Positions 1 to 9,857 of a DNA stretch of 30,435 nucleotides are shown piece after piece (position 1 is the first letter of the stretch; every line of letters starts with the position of its first letter). Where the stretch lies: contig BFEA01000035.1 in assembly GCA_003427395.1 (NCBI GenBank), positions 2,059,424-2,089,858 on the forward strand, in the 5' to 3' direction. Under the pieces are notes generated by a model that was not told the origin of the DNA, made no database searches, and worked only from the letters and a program-made list of their open reading frames with translations. Both the position numbers and the translations under genes were made by a program. Origin of the DNA: Chara braunii (Eukaryota > Streptophyta > Charophyceae > Charales > Characeae).

Positions 1-235
1 TCTGCGACGTTAAATAATTCCTGAGGAGTTCGGGGGATCTCCTTAAATGCCTCCTGTTCAGCAAAGGTCTAGTAGTGACAGCCATAGTTAGGTCTAGGCT
101 AGAGACCATAGTTGACAGGATCCCTCTCAGGATTTTGTAAGTCCTTAGATTGAGTCAATAGGTTTGTCAGTCAGGGGTCAGAACCTACATGGTGAGGTTT
201 GGAACCACTAATCCGGTTGTACACTTATCACCACG
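1..235 (+). other. Gypsy element 5' leader
   Basis: Non-coding sequence upstream of Gag. I see no primer-binding site and no LTR end here, so the left LTR is probably outside the window. A GTCTAG-type short repeat (about 65-105) recurs near 7,650-7,690. Confidence 0.45.
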
Positions 236-2177
236 GTGGAGTTGCGTAGTGGGAAGAACACCAACCCATACACCCCTGAGCAGCAAGAGAAAATGGCCGC
301 CTTAGTTAGAGAGAACAAGGAGAGGAAGGAGCTCAAGAAGCAGGCAAAGCTAAAGGCTATCGCAGAGGAGCAGGCGGCGAAGATGAAGGAATTGGAGGAG
401 GAGATGGAGAAAACGAAGAAGGCTGCTGAAGAAGAAGCGGCAGCAGAAGAAGAAAAAGAGAGAATGCGTATTGAGAGTAGAGAGGGAAGTAGTGGCACGA
501 AGAGGGATACAGACGCAGAGATGGAGAGGAGAATAAGTGAATTGCTAATTTATCGTTGGGAGAAGATGAGGAGGCAGAGTCCTATGTGACTCAGGATGAG
601 AGGGAAGCACTGACCAATGAGCTAGCAGCAATGCAAGATCCGATGGAACGGCGAGAAAGGGAGGAGGAGCAGAAGTTAGCATGGAAGTTGAGGATGAAGA
701 GGGAGAAGAAGAGGAGGAGAGAGGAAGTGAACAAACTGACCGCAGAGGTGGCCAAGGTGCAGGAGTGTAGGAAGGAAGTGTTGGCCCACCTAGATGACAC
801 CCAGATGACAAGGCCAAGTGGGATAAGGTATTGGGGTACCTAGAGGTGCTGAGCAAAACCTGGATGGAGGAGCGCCAGGCCAGTTGGAGCCAAGACGTAG
901 CTTTGAGTGCCATGAGGTCGGGATTTAGAGATTTTGTGCGCGATATAGTCACCCACATTGGGGGCGAAGTCAAACAATTGCGAGTCAATGTGGGGAAGTT
1001 TTGCGAAGGTGCCATTGAAGGTGCCAAAGCGATAGCCGCTGTAGAGGGCGAAACTAGACCCCGTAAAGAGCCTGTAAAGCTCAAGTTCCCAGACGCATAC
1101 GGGGGGAAGAAGGAAGAAAAATTTGACAACTGGGAAGCCTGTGTCAATTACAACACATCCTGACAGAGGAACAAGTCCTCGTGGCCTTCCAGGCCCTTAA
1201 GGATGAGGCGACTAGTTTTGCCAGGTCCCTTGCGCGCGCAGCCGGTTGTGAAAACAACCTGGTTGCATATTCAAGAGTCACCCCCCTTCCTCAATTCTTC
1301 AAGCTCCTGAAGGAGCGATTCGCTGACCCAACGAGAGGCATTAGAGCCTCTAATAAGTTACAAACGATCCACTCATGACAGTGGAGGAGTGCAAGGGCAC
1401 TCAAGGGTACAATGGAGGACTTTGTAGCCGTCCCAGACCATGGGGTCACTGAGCCCCAGTTGGTTCAGTTATTTTATCGTGCCATGCCAGAGGCCCTACG
1501 TGGGCATTTCTTTGACAAGTCTCAATAGGACGGCATCACTTATGATGCATTGAGTAGAGAAGTCGTCCAGTATGAGTCGAAGTCCATGCCAGTTCACTTT
1601 TTGGCACAGGGACTTAGATAAGGGAAAGAAGTGGAAAGGTCGTACCATCTCAGGCCAGGTAAGGGCCAAGGATCACATGATCCTTACGTTAGAGGAAGGT
1701 GGTACTGATGAGGTCCCATACAGCCAGATTGAGTGGGGCCTAGAGGAGGAGGACAGTAGTGTGGGACAGGTGAGGTCTTATGCTGCCGTCGCGGCTGGAG
1801 GGAGGCCGCAAGGTAGAGGAGGAGGCCAGGGCCAAAGGGGTCAGGCCATGGGAGGCCGAGGACCAGGCACACAGGGGGTTGGCGGACAGGGAAACCGCCA
1901 AGTGGGAGGTAGGGGTCAAGGTCCCCCGCCAAATCGTCAGGGTTCTAATCGGTCCCCGCAACGAAGAGGTGGAAGGGCACCTCAAGGAGGATGGCACCCA
2001 GGCTTGCCACAAGGCAGGCCTTGGGAGGATTTGGGTTTGGACCAGTGTTTATGGCAGAAACGCGTGAGCCTGGGTCAGTGCGTGTTTTGTGGTGACCCGG
2101 CCCACGTAATTAACTTTTGTCCTAAGTATAGACAAGCCCGTTGGGCTGCCCTGCAGTCAAAAGGCAGCCGCCAGTAG
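236..2177 (+). pseudogene. gag: Gag polyprotein remnant (coiled coil, capsid, zinc knuckle)
   Basis: Structural protein of the gypsy particle. The N terminus reads MELRSGK if the first codon is taken as Met, but that codon is GTG, so the normal ATG seems lost. Residues 15 to about 110 are Lys/Glu-rich with heptad-like spacing (coiled coil). The product continues in other frames: 556-843 (charged helix), 831-1,163 (KLKFPDAYGG and a FDNWE motif, capsid start), 1,164-1,560 (capsid, with stops near 1,375 and 1,527) and 1,572-2,177. The last part has a Gly/Arg/Gln-rich tract (1,790-1,990) and a zinc knuckle, CVFC then GDPAH then VINFC, at about 2,080-2,120. The frame changes within one collinear protein mean a decayed copy or local sequence errors. 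Confidence 0.88.
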
Positions 2178-2815
2178 GGGTCGCAACTGCCCCTACTTCA
2201 AGGCCATGTGGAGAAGTGAGCGCGCGCGAACAAGACACTCCCAACCCACATAAGACTCTGGCAGAGGTTGCAGGTCCGTGCCTAGCTAGCTGTCCAAAGA
2301 CTGCCTGTGTTAGCGTCTCTTTAGGCACGTCCCTCACAGGTGTGGCAGAAGAATTAAAGGAGAGGATGCCGGCCTGGGCCAAGATGAAAAAAAAGAGTAA
2401 AGGACAACTGATTTTGGTAGATGTAGAAGTTTTCAGGAGTAGAGTATGGACCCTTATAGACTCAGGGGCCACCCGCAGTTATATTAGCCGCAGAGCGCTG
2501 AAAAAGTTAAGGCTAGGATTAAGAGTCCAGAAATTGGTAGACCCCATAGTCAGTGTCCTCACAGACAACCGCACGATGCGTGTTGAGAACTATGTAGAGG
2601 GAGTCCAGGCGTACTTTCGCCCAGAGAAGGATGGGAAGGTGGAGAAAGTTCTCCATTCCCTGACTCTCCTTGTACAGGATGACCTTCCTTTCGATGTAGT
2701 ATTGGGAATGGATTGGGGAGAGGCAGCAGGGGCCACACTCCATTTGAGAGAGAACGAGTGGGGCTCCCTAGCCCATCAGGCGAGGTTAAGACTGCCCCCC
2801 TGTTTCATGTGTTAG
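2141..2815 (+). pseudogene. pro: Retropepsin-like aspartic protease domain
   Basis: Processes the Gag-Pol polyprotein. The frame is -1 relative to the end of Gag and overlaps it by about 37 bases (2,141-2,177), so programmed -1 frameshifting is possible in the parent element; a mutation would look the same. The recognisable part starts near 2,395. It has the catalytic DSGAT at 2,459-2,473, a flap region, and the VVLGMDW motif near 2,696-2,716, as in gypsy retropepsins. The frame ends at a stop at 2,813. The linker to RT (GINNTLAHCC..., 2,816-2,985) continues in a different frame. Confidence 0.86.
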
Positions 2816-2985
2816 GTATAAACAACACCTTGGCACATTGCTGTCTCAGTGCTCCCTCGTTCGCGCGACTAGTGAAAAAGGAGCAGTTAGAGGACCAGGT
2901 CTTTGTAGTTTATGTTAGACCTGTTACTGAGGCCAAGGAAAAAGATAGTTCCACAGATCCAACGATTGCCAAGCTGCTGGAATAG

Positions 2986-3569
2986 TTCAAAGATTTGACC
3001 GAGTCGCCGACAGAAGTAGTGTCGCGACCCATCCAGCACAGAACAGAGATAGAGCCTGGCAGTATAACTCCTAAGGGCGCAATTTTACAGGATGTCCCCT
3101 AGAGAGTTAGAGGAGTTGCGCAAGCAGTTAGACGAGCTCCTCGAGAAAGGTTGGATCAGGCCCAGTTCGTCTCCTTTTGGAGCACCAGTTTTATTTGTCC
3201 CCAGAAAGGAAGGAGAGCTTCGTATGTGTATAGACTATAGGGGTTTGAACACGATTACTGTGAAGAATGTTGAGCCACTGCCCAGGATAGACGATCAAAG
3301 TATTTCTCCAAGATAGACTTGAAGTCCGGTTATCATTAGATAGAGGTCCATCCTGATGATCAGTACAAGACTGCGTTCCGGACTAGATACGGACACTATG
3401 AGTTTATAGTGATGCCCTTTGGACTAACCAACGCGCCAGCCACTTTTCAGCGTTGTATGAATGACCTGTTTAGACCATGGTTAGACAAGTTTGTGGTAGT
3501 CTACCTAGATGACATATTAGTCTTTAGCAAGACCCTCCAGGAGCATCAGGGTCATCTGACGCAGGTCTA
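2986..3569 (+). pseudogene. pol: Ty3/gypsy reverse transcriptase, N-terminal two thirds, truncated
   Basis: RNA-directed DNA polymerase. 3,092-3,316 encodes the fingers: [41 protein letters not shown] and the start of the PLPRIDD motif. Near 3,296 a small deletion changes frame. The next segment has [11 protein letters not shown], stop, IEVHPDD, then [28 protein letters not shown] and the active-site YLDD at 3,502-3,513. Homology is lost at about 3,569 after [14 protein letters not shown]. The thumb, RNase H and integrase are missing. Confidence 0.92.
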
Positions 3570-4612
3570 ATATACATGCGCAAAACTTGTTGTAGGATCT
3601 TGTTCATCTGTTCGTTATTCATCATACGTACACAATCGATCTACAACATACGAGACCGTACTACTATGATAAGCAGATACACGACGGAATAAATAAATAA
3701 AAAGACGGACACGGAACAACAACCGGTATATGTGACTATATAATATCCCATATGACGGGAGGGAAATGACGAAGTTGAGCGGTTCTATTTCACATGGAGA
3801 ATGAAGCTATCGAAGCAAGGAATCAATCCGATGAAAGTTCAGCGATCCGGACTACAACGCACGACATTACCACAGAAGGAAAGCGTGGCATAAGATCACA
3901 GACTGTGGAAAGGGCACCGAAGCTGACGCATCTAGTAGGTTCTGCAGATGAAGAGGGTGGTCGATGAGGATGACCACTTGGGATACACATGTGTATATCA
4001 TGAACGTGGGAATGATGGGAGATGACCAACGCGACACCTTACAACAACAGGAGGAGACGATTCCACTGTTCACCTCTCGGTGAGAACATGAGCCGTCAAC
4101 ATACTAATTTGGAATATGGAATTCCTGGCAGTTACACACATTATCTATGAAAAGGATCTAAAGCGCTGAGCTCTAGACATGAGAGTAGTTCAGCCGCAAG
4201 GAGCCACCGCTGCATGCAGCACAGTGGAGAACAGAGATACCTCAACGTAGTGACATCACTGCAGTGGGAGGTGGGATCGATTCTTCAAGATCCACAGATT
4301 GCCGGCAGGGGATTGGGCTGAGATGTAGCCTAAGGTGGATGTGACGAGTGACTAATCTATGCAGGCAAGCACAGATCTGGAAAGTACGGATGGCCAACGA
4401 CTACGTAGAATGAGGAGTACAGGGGATGACAGGGGTATGGAGGCTGATCTGGATACTGTTTATTCTGGTATAGCGGCTGAGACGACCAACCGAGCAGGAG
4501 GCAGAAGGTTGGTCGCCGTAGGAAGTACAGTATTATCGCACGCCATGAACTGAATGCGTTCACTGTGAAAGTAAAGCCTCATGCATTCAGTTCCAGTTGG
4601 TGCAGTTGCCAG
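3570..4612. other. Unclassified sequence, no supported gene
   Basis: No frame longer than about 70 codons and no domain I recognise. The left edge is the sharp break of the gypsy RT. The piece could be intergenic DNA or a non-coding element that interrupted the retrotransposon. I find no resumption of the gypsy element to its right. Confidence 0.4.
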
Positions 4613-4666
4613 TCAATCAATCAATCAATCAATCAGTCAATCAATCAATCAATCAATCAATCAATC
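4613..4666. repeat. (AATC)n microsatellite
   Basis: About 13 tandem copies of AATC with one interruption (a CAGTC variant near 4,633). Confidence 0.95.
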
Positions 4667-4860
4667 TCACAACCTCGTTTGCCTCCTGTCGAGCCAGCTT
4701 CCTTATCGCCCCCCACCTGAAACATACAACCACGGAACCCTAAACCAAAAAGAAAAAGCTTAGTGCACGAAAAGTTCGAAAACCCTCCCCGAGTACATCA
4801 GAAAATTATATCAACCTTGGGTACCGGGCCCGGTTAAAAAAAAAAAAAAAAAAAAAAAAA
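4667..4860 (+). mobile_element. Possible retroposon 3' end with 25-A tail
   Basis: A run of 25 A (4,836-4,860) follows GGGCCCGGTT directly. The same GGGCCCGGTT occurs near the 3' end of the retroposon at 5,371-5,724 and, as GGGCCCGGTTT, in the LINE tail near 28,104. I infer a poly(A)-tailed insertion end. The 5' limit and any target duplication are not visible. Confidence 0.4.
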
Positions 4861-5370
4861 TGGAAATTATGCTCATAGTACGCAGAAGAAGCACTGTTGA
4901 GCATTGTAAAGTGCAATGCCAAGTCTCCATGGCACCACAAGCAAACGGTAAGTACATACAGTATTATGAAAGATGTGGAAACCTTTAACAGGGGAGAAAA
5001 ATAGCTGCATCATCAAATGGGTCAACAGTGGCACATCAAGATGCATTGCTACTGCCCCCCTTTTCCCCAGAACTTCTCCCCCCCCCCAGGTAGCAGCTAG
5101 CCATCAGTAAAAAGATCTCAAGCTCCAATCAACAGACATCGCTCCCGTACGTGCTGGAAGCTCCCCTTGTAGTCGAAGGAGATGTAAACGGCTCATGCCC
5201 TGCCCTGGCTGATAGGCTCATGCCCCTCGTAGCTGAGGACAATGACGAGGCTGCTGACTGATCGGAAAAACATCAAGGAAAGCGGTCGTGTACACAAATT
5301 TGCAAAAACTACCTGGAGTTTCGCAATGCCTGGAACAACAGGATTCTCCAGTTTATCATGAGATTTTTCT
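4861..5370. other. Unclassified sequence
   Basis: No supported coding region. It contains a C-rich stretch (5,055-5,090) and a splice-donor-like GGTAAGTA (4,946), but no exon that can be supported. Confidence 0.4.
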
Positions 5371-5724
5371 CACACGCGTCCTACTAGTGAAGGGGGCTAG
5401 CTGGTAGGACAGAAATAGGGCATAGCAGCAGCGGAGATGGTGGCTTTGCTGTGGTGAGTCTTGCCTGAGTGAGGTAAAGAGGACTGATGGTGGGTCCCTG
5501 AGTCGTTTTCTGGATTTTGTCTATTTCTGAAGCTTGTCGCAGTAATTTCCTAAGTAGCTCCAATTTTTCTTAGCCAAACCGGGGTAATGGCCCCGGTATC
5601 TCAATTTTTCAAAGTCTATGTAAATTTCCATATGGGACGCTGGGCCCGGTTCCCAGCACGTGCTGCTCCCCACGAATAGATTGGAGCCTTGTTCCCATTA
5701 AAAAAAAAAAAAAAAAAAAAAAAA
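5371..5724 (+). mobile_element. 5'-truncated poly(A) retroposon copy (family R, 3' end)
   Basis: About 330 bp ending in 24 A (5,701-5,724). It matches the reverse complement of 23,187-23,560 closely, including CTAAGTAGCTCCAATTTTT, CCATATGGGACGCTGGGCCC and the final GATTGGAGCCTTG(T/C)TCCCATT. The 12-base palindrome CAGCACGTGCTG lies near 5,654-5,665. A shorter, more diverged version of the tail ends the LINE near 28,160-28,215, so this is either a LINE 3' fragment or a non-autonomous retroposon that borrows the LINE tail. No clear target duplication. Confidence 0.78.
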
Positions 5725-5770
5725 GGCGGTAGAGGAGAAAGGGCTACCTCAACGAACATCAGCGGCACGC

Positions 5771-5910
5771 CCATTACCTCTGTTACCGCTGCTGCGGCCA
5801 GCCAATCGCGCTCCTCTGACAAACACCAGCAACACTAATCGTGGTGCAACATTGAAGGGTACCATTACTCCTTTACCTTGCTCTGACCCGGTTTCACAAG
5901 GAAATTGAAG
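5771..5910 (+). pseudogene. Pro/Thr-rich coding remnant, copy 1 of a duplicated segment
   Basis: The frame reads PLPLLPLL then PANRAPLTNTSN and, after a short gap, TITPLPCSDPVSQGN before a stop. A second version lies at 6,324-6,505. It could be the N-terminal part of a LINE ORF1 or Gag-like protein, but I do not recognise the family. Confidence 0.4.
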
Positions 5911-6323
5911 GAATGAGGAGCCCGCTGTTTGGGTCTGTCAGGTATGGAGTCCTTAACAGTGTTAAGACATCACTACCGGTAGATGCAAACTTGGATCATA
6001 ACAGGCATCCATCCCACAGTAACTTACACCTCAAGCAAAAGGCATTCAATTTGGTTCCCTACATGTTGAAAGCTCACATCGCACTAGACAATATGCGAAT
6101 GGCTCAGGGCCCAGATGATAGGACCATACTGCCCGCAGCACTGGACGGTGAAAAGTCTCCTGCCTGTACTGAAAAAAAACAAAAAGGAAAATAAGTAATA
6201 CATGCCAATTTGCAGCACATCTTCGGAATGCGAGCAAAAGCTTTCTCTACTGTCTCAGGGGGCCGTCTTCGTCTTATCAGCCAGGGGAGAAAGTGCTGCT
6301 TACTCTTCCAAAATCAGTGGCAG
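5911..6323 (+). other. Sequence between the two duplicated coding-like segments
   Basis: Open from 5,913 to 6,194 (93 codons, no recognised domain, ends in a Lys-rich tail). It may extend the same degenerate protein. No RNA gene or repeat seen. Confidence 0.3.
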
Positions 6324-6505
6324 GTCCATTGGCTCTGCCACCGTGGGAGCCACCGGCCAATTTCACTCCTCTCACATGCACCAACAACATACACATGGGG
6401 CCAACCGAGATGAATACCATTACTCCTCTGCAAGCAGTGTCTGTAAGAAGTTTCACAGATAACAGGGAGTTCACGGGTCGGGTCTACCATCTATGGAGCC
6501 CCTGA
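6324..6505 (+). pseudogene. Pro/Thr-rich coding remnant, copy 2 of a duplicated segment
   Basis: Reads PLALPPWEPPANFTPLTCTNN, then TITPLQAVSVRSFTDN. Shared positions with copy 1 are PL-LP, PAN--PLT-T-N and TITPL. The match at protein level with diverged bases suggests an old duplication of coding sequence. The reading ends in several stops after 6,502. Confidence 0.4.
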
Positions 6506-7123
6506 TAAGACCTAAAAAAAAGGACCCACTGCACCAACGACTGCTGCCACTCCCCCCGCCACCNGACAATCCTCATAACAAGCATCCCTCCCCTGTCACC
6601 CCAATCCCCAACAGTTCATCCGCAGACTGCAGAATCACACCGATGTTGCACTTCCACCCATAACCACTCCACTNCAACAACAGGGGGACACGGTGCAAAG
6701 GAGTGGGACAGAGAGGGGCAGGAGTAGAGAGATTCTAGTACCTGCGGCAAATATTCCAAGCAAAATACCTGCAGTGCAGACAACATTGGGTCCGCTGCGA
6801 TGGTTTATTCGATCCCCCTACCTGATGCATCAACACACACCCGATCCCGGCTCAACTTCTCCCCGGAAAAAAAGTCACAGGCACACTGCCTTCCCACCTC
6901 TATGAACAGAGTACCTCAGGTAAGATCTGATCCCCCTGAAGCTAACCACGCTGAAGTTATATCTGAAGGGACGGGTGAGAAAAATGACGTGCTGCTCAAG
7001 TCAACGCTACCGAAACGCAGAAAAGAAAAGCCCTACAATCCAAAACAAGCACGCAGGATCAAATGCCGAAGGGAGCCTCTATCTACCAGGGGGCATGTGA
7101 TAACAGTGCAGAAGAGAGGCTAG
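6506..7123 (+). pseudogene. Low-complexity basic/proline-rich ORF1-like remnant
   Basis: Two overlapping frames (6,693-6,905 and 6,800-7,123) encode Pro/Ser/Gln-rich sequence and then a Lys/Arg-rich stretch (LPKRRKEKPYNPKQARRIK). A disordered region followed by a basic region is typical of retroelement nucleic-acid-binding proteins, but no motif identifies the family. Two undetermined bases (N) sit at 6,564 and 6,674. Confidence 0.3.
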
Positions 7124-7951
7124 ACCCACCAGGGGCAAGTGATATAAGAACAAGCACATCCCAGCTCCAAGTCACTTCTGAGTAGGACACCTGTCCACTG
7201 TAACGAACAAGAGTACACAGAATGTAGGAATCACAAAAGCACAAACACCGATGAGGCCAACACGACAATTTCGCACGCTCAGGGGCTGCAACTTACCGGA
7301 AAACATACACATGCAATGACTTGCTGTTTTCTGGTCGCCTGTAGCCTCTCTCTGTCGAGGCTGTACTATAGGTAGGATAGATTCGTAATTTTGTTTGGCT
7401 GAGGGTTAACGGAGAGACCTACCTGTGAGGGAAATTTGTGAGGGACATATCTGCAAATTCGGGAAAAATGCAGGCCCGGTACTAATAGAATTCCCTACAG
7501 CTACCCTAACTGCAAATAGCAGGCCCGGGCTACCCCTAGGACAGACAGGCCCTAAGGGCCTATTCTGATAGACGGTCCTATAGCCTATAGCCGGGCTCGG
7601 AAGAGGCCGAGAGGCCGAAACAGAAACGGTACCGGTTGGCCAGTCAGTCCAGTCTAGGTCGAGTCTAGGCTAGTCTAGTCTATAGATAGGATGGGCACAT
7701 CGGTTCAGGGCTTTGGGCAGTTGGTACCGAGTACATCGCTGCTGCGCTACGCGTGAACCGGAAATGGTGACGGCTCAGCGTGGAAGGAGACAGGCATAGC
7801 CAGACCTTCGGAGCGCCGGCCATAGCTGGGACCTGCGCTGTACTCTGCCAGCACGCAGGGGCTGACAGAGGTCTGGGTTATCGAGGTCTGCTGGAGGCGA
7901 GAGAAGTTGGTGCCCTGCTGGACCCTCCTCCGGAGTGGGGTTCCAGGGTGG
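7124..7951. other. Unclassified sequence with short GC-rich repeats
   Basis: No gene supported. Near 7,470-7,530 there are two copies of GCAGGCCCGG. A GTCTAG/CTAGTCTAG cluster lies at 7,653-7,690. It may be decayed transposon ends or upstream LTR sequence. Confidence 0.4.
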
Positions 7952-8188
7952 TGGCGCTGCAGCCATAGCTGCAGCTTCTTCCTCAGAGGTCATCTTGTCA
8001 GGGTTTGGTGGCGCTGCTGCAGACTTTCACCCGGGAGTCTCCCGACACTTCGTCATCATCAGATACTGTGGCGCGGGCCTTCTTCTTTATCCTCTGAGTG
8101 GCGCTTGGCCTCAGAGTCCTGTTCCAGGGTGGCACTTCCCTCAGGAGGCTGTATCTGGGTGGCGTTTGATGTTTCAGGGGCTCAGGGG
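7952..8188 (+). repeat. TGGCGC/TGGCGT motif cluster
   Basis: TGGCG occurs at 7,952, 8,009, 8,069, 8,099 and 8,160, against roughly 0.2 expected in this length. A related TGGCGA cluster lies past the LTR (8,641-9,199). Either the LTR starts further left than I place it, or both flanks belong to one element. Confidence 0.5.
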
Positions 8189-8221
8189 TGTTACGGGTGC
8201 TAATCAGGGTTGGGGAGTGAA

Positions 8222-8245
8222 GCGCTGCTCATTTCTGAGCAGCGC
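8222..8245 (+). other. Perfect 9-bp hairpin in the LTR
   Basis: GCGCTGCTC, a 6-base loop ATTTCT, then GAGCAGCGC. The stem is GC-rich and uninterrupted. It lies 45 bases before the AATAAA, so it may act in the LTR transcript. A role is inference. Confidence 0.75.
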
Positions 8246-8289
8246 ACTGTAGTACTGAAGTTATCCTGACAATTTGAGACTCTGAGTTT

Positions 8290-8295
8290 AATAAA
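8290..8295 (+). promoter_or_regulatory. AATAAA polyadenylation signal in the LTR
   Basis: Exact AATAAA inside the candidate LTR, followed by a GT-rich stretch, as expected at the R-region end. Confidence 0.5.
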
Positions 8296-8576
8296 CAGTG
8301 TGTAACTGGGTTTGGACTATCATCGTTTCATTGTTTCTTGGATGTGATCTACTCGGCTTTCCTTTATGACTGGTTGTGAGGATTGAGCGGAGTGAATTGC
8401 ACTTTCAGTGTACCCTGTCATATCGCATGGTCAAGTCTTCCGGTGTGTTTATCTCTCCCTGTGCGCTGTGATACTCCTATCCTCTCCCCTTCTTTCTGTG
8501 TATGTATGGGCATACTTGGAAGTCTATGTGAGTGAGTGTTGGTCTTCAGACAGCAGACAACCAGAATCATAACAGT

Positions 8577-8588
8577 TGGTATCAGAGC
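8577..8588 (+). promoter_or_regulatory. Primer-binding site, initiator tRNA-Met type
   Basis: TGGTATCAGAGC is the standard plant retrotransposon PBS, complementary to the 3' end of initiator tRNA-Met. It sits 2 bases (GT) after the LTR terminus CA, which is the canonical arrangement. Confidence 0.92.
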
Positions 8589-9857
8589 GATTGGATCCGG
8601 ACTCTGGAGCGATTGATGAGTTGGAGCATCCATCATCATCTGGCGAGATACTGGAGTTGAGTCTCATGGCGATTCATCATCTTCAGGGTTGTTGTCAGTA
8701 AGGGTGGTGGTTGTGAGTGTGTGGCGAGAAGATTGAACAGAGGGTGGCTCACTCCTGACCAGGGTTGTGCAGGAGTGGTTGGCGACTGGTGCTCAGAGGC
8801 CTGAAAGGCTCTGGGAGGCTATTTTCAGCCTGGCGATTCATCTGGAGGCTGGCGATTGGAAGGGAAGTGATCCCAGGAGGTTGCGATTGTGGAATTGGGT
8901 CAGGATCCCCAATTTCCAAGCAGCGTAGTACAGAGTGATGTGGCGTTGCACTGACTTTGTCAGATATTGGCACCTGGGAATCCGAATTCTTTGAATCTGC
9001 CAGTTGGGGGTGAAGCGCCTCAGGGTAATCTAGTGGATTACCAAGTTTCAGGCAATTTGGTATGTGGGAACACTGGATACTGTCAAGTGATGAAACTGGC
9101 GAGATGGGGTTGACCAGTCAGCCATAACCACGATTTACTGCATCTTCTTCAGAGTTGGCCCTGAAGTAAGTGTGTTCCTTACTCCATCCTGTGTGGCGAT
9201 TCTGGGACTATTTTTAGAATAGGGAAATTTGGTCTGCTTGTCAGTGTATAGTTGAAAATCGAAATTCAGACTGTGGGACAACCATATCCAACTTCCCCTA
9301 CCTATCTTCTTTGACTTCTACTAACCCTGTTTGACCTTCTTCCTAACTCATATTTCAGTTGTGACTGCTTTACAGTACTGCGATTTGCACTGTGTAGTGA
9401 ATTGGTGAATTCAGGGTCCTGTTGTCAGTGGTAATGCAAATTTGAATTTTGCGCTGACATAGCTAAATCGCTGCATCTTGGCCATCAGTAGACACTTGCC
9501 AAACCCTAATTAGTCGCTTTGTCTAATTACTAATCAACACTAATCATTCCAAGATTGCATCATGTCAGTTACTAATGCAGGATTTGCAATTATTGCGTGC
9601 AATTGTTGGTTCAGGGCAGTGATGGTAAAATCCTGATATGGATTTTTGCTGAGTGTACTCTAAACTGACCCTGACCCTCAAGCGGTGTGCTGAGACTGAG
9701 CACTCACTTGCTCAGACTAACCAACTTTCTCTCTCCAGGCAGGTAACAACAAAAAATGTCAGCAATTAAGTGAGTACTGAAGAGAAAACTCAATTCCTGT
9801 TACCTTGTGTTTCGTCTCTGATTAATTGTTTATTTTTATTTATCTGAGTTGTGGGAA
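8589..9857 (+). other. Long retrotransposon leader with TGGCGA repeats
   Basis: About 1.27 kb between PBS and Gag with no coding region. TGGCGA occurs at 8,641, 8,667, 8,722, 8,780, 8,831, 8,850, 9,097 and 9,194, plus TGGCGT at 8,941. The motif often extends to GGCGATT. The 3' half (9,250-9,850) is AT-rich and lacks the motif. Confidence 0.6.

Larger units (their letters stand above)
1..3569 (+). mobile_element. Ty3/gypsy retrotransposon fragment, gag-pro-RT, 3' truncated
   Basis: Order seen: leader, Gag with CCHC knuckle, aspartic protease (DSGAT), then reverse transcriptase up to YLDD. Protease directly before RT with a chromovirus-like RT is the Ty3/gypsy order. Homology stops abruptly near 3,569, so RNase H and integrase are absent, and neither LTR lies in the window. 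At least four reading-frame changes and several in-frame stops show it is inactive. Two stops read like C-to-T changes of CAG or CGA codons (TGA at about 1,375 and TAG at about 3,340), as expected for deaminated methylated DNA. Confidence 0.93.
8189..8574 (+). mobile_element. Candidate 5' LTR of a second retrotransposon
   Basis: Starts TGTTAC and ends ATAACA, giving the short inverted repeat TGTTA/TAACA expected of LTRs. A primer-binding site follows 2 bases later. A polyadenylation signal AATAAA (8,290-8,295) lies inside. The right end is well supported by the PBS. The left end is only the best TG-start match, because no second LTR is present to compare. Confidence 0.7.

Noticed and set aside
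4921-5100. Possible exon-intron structure: donor GGTAAGTA at 4,946 and pyrimidine tract with CAG at about 5,089.
   Set aside because: The flanking frames are short, hit stops at once and match no protein.
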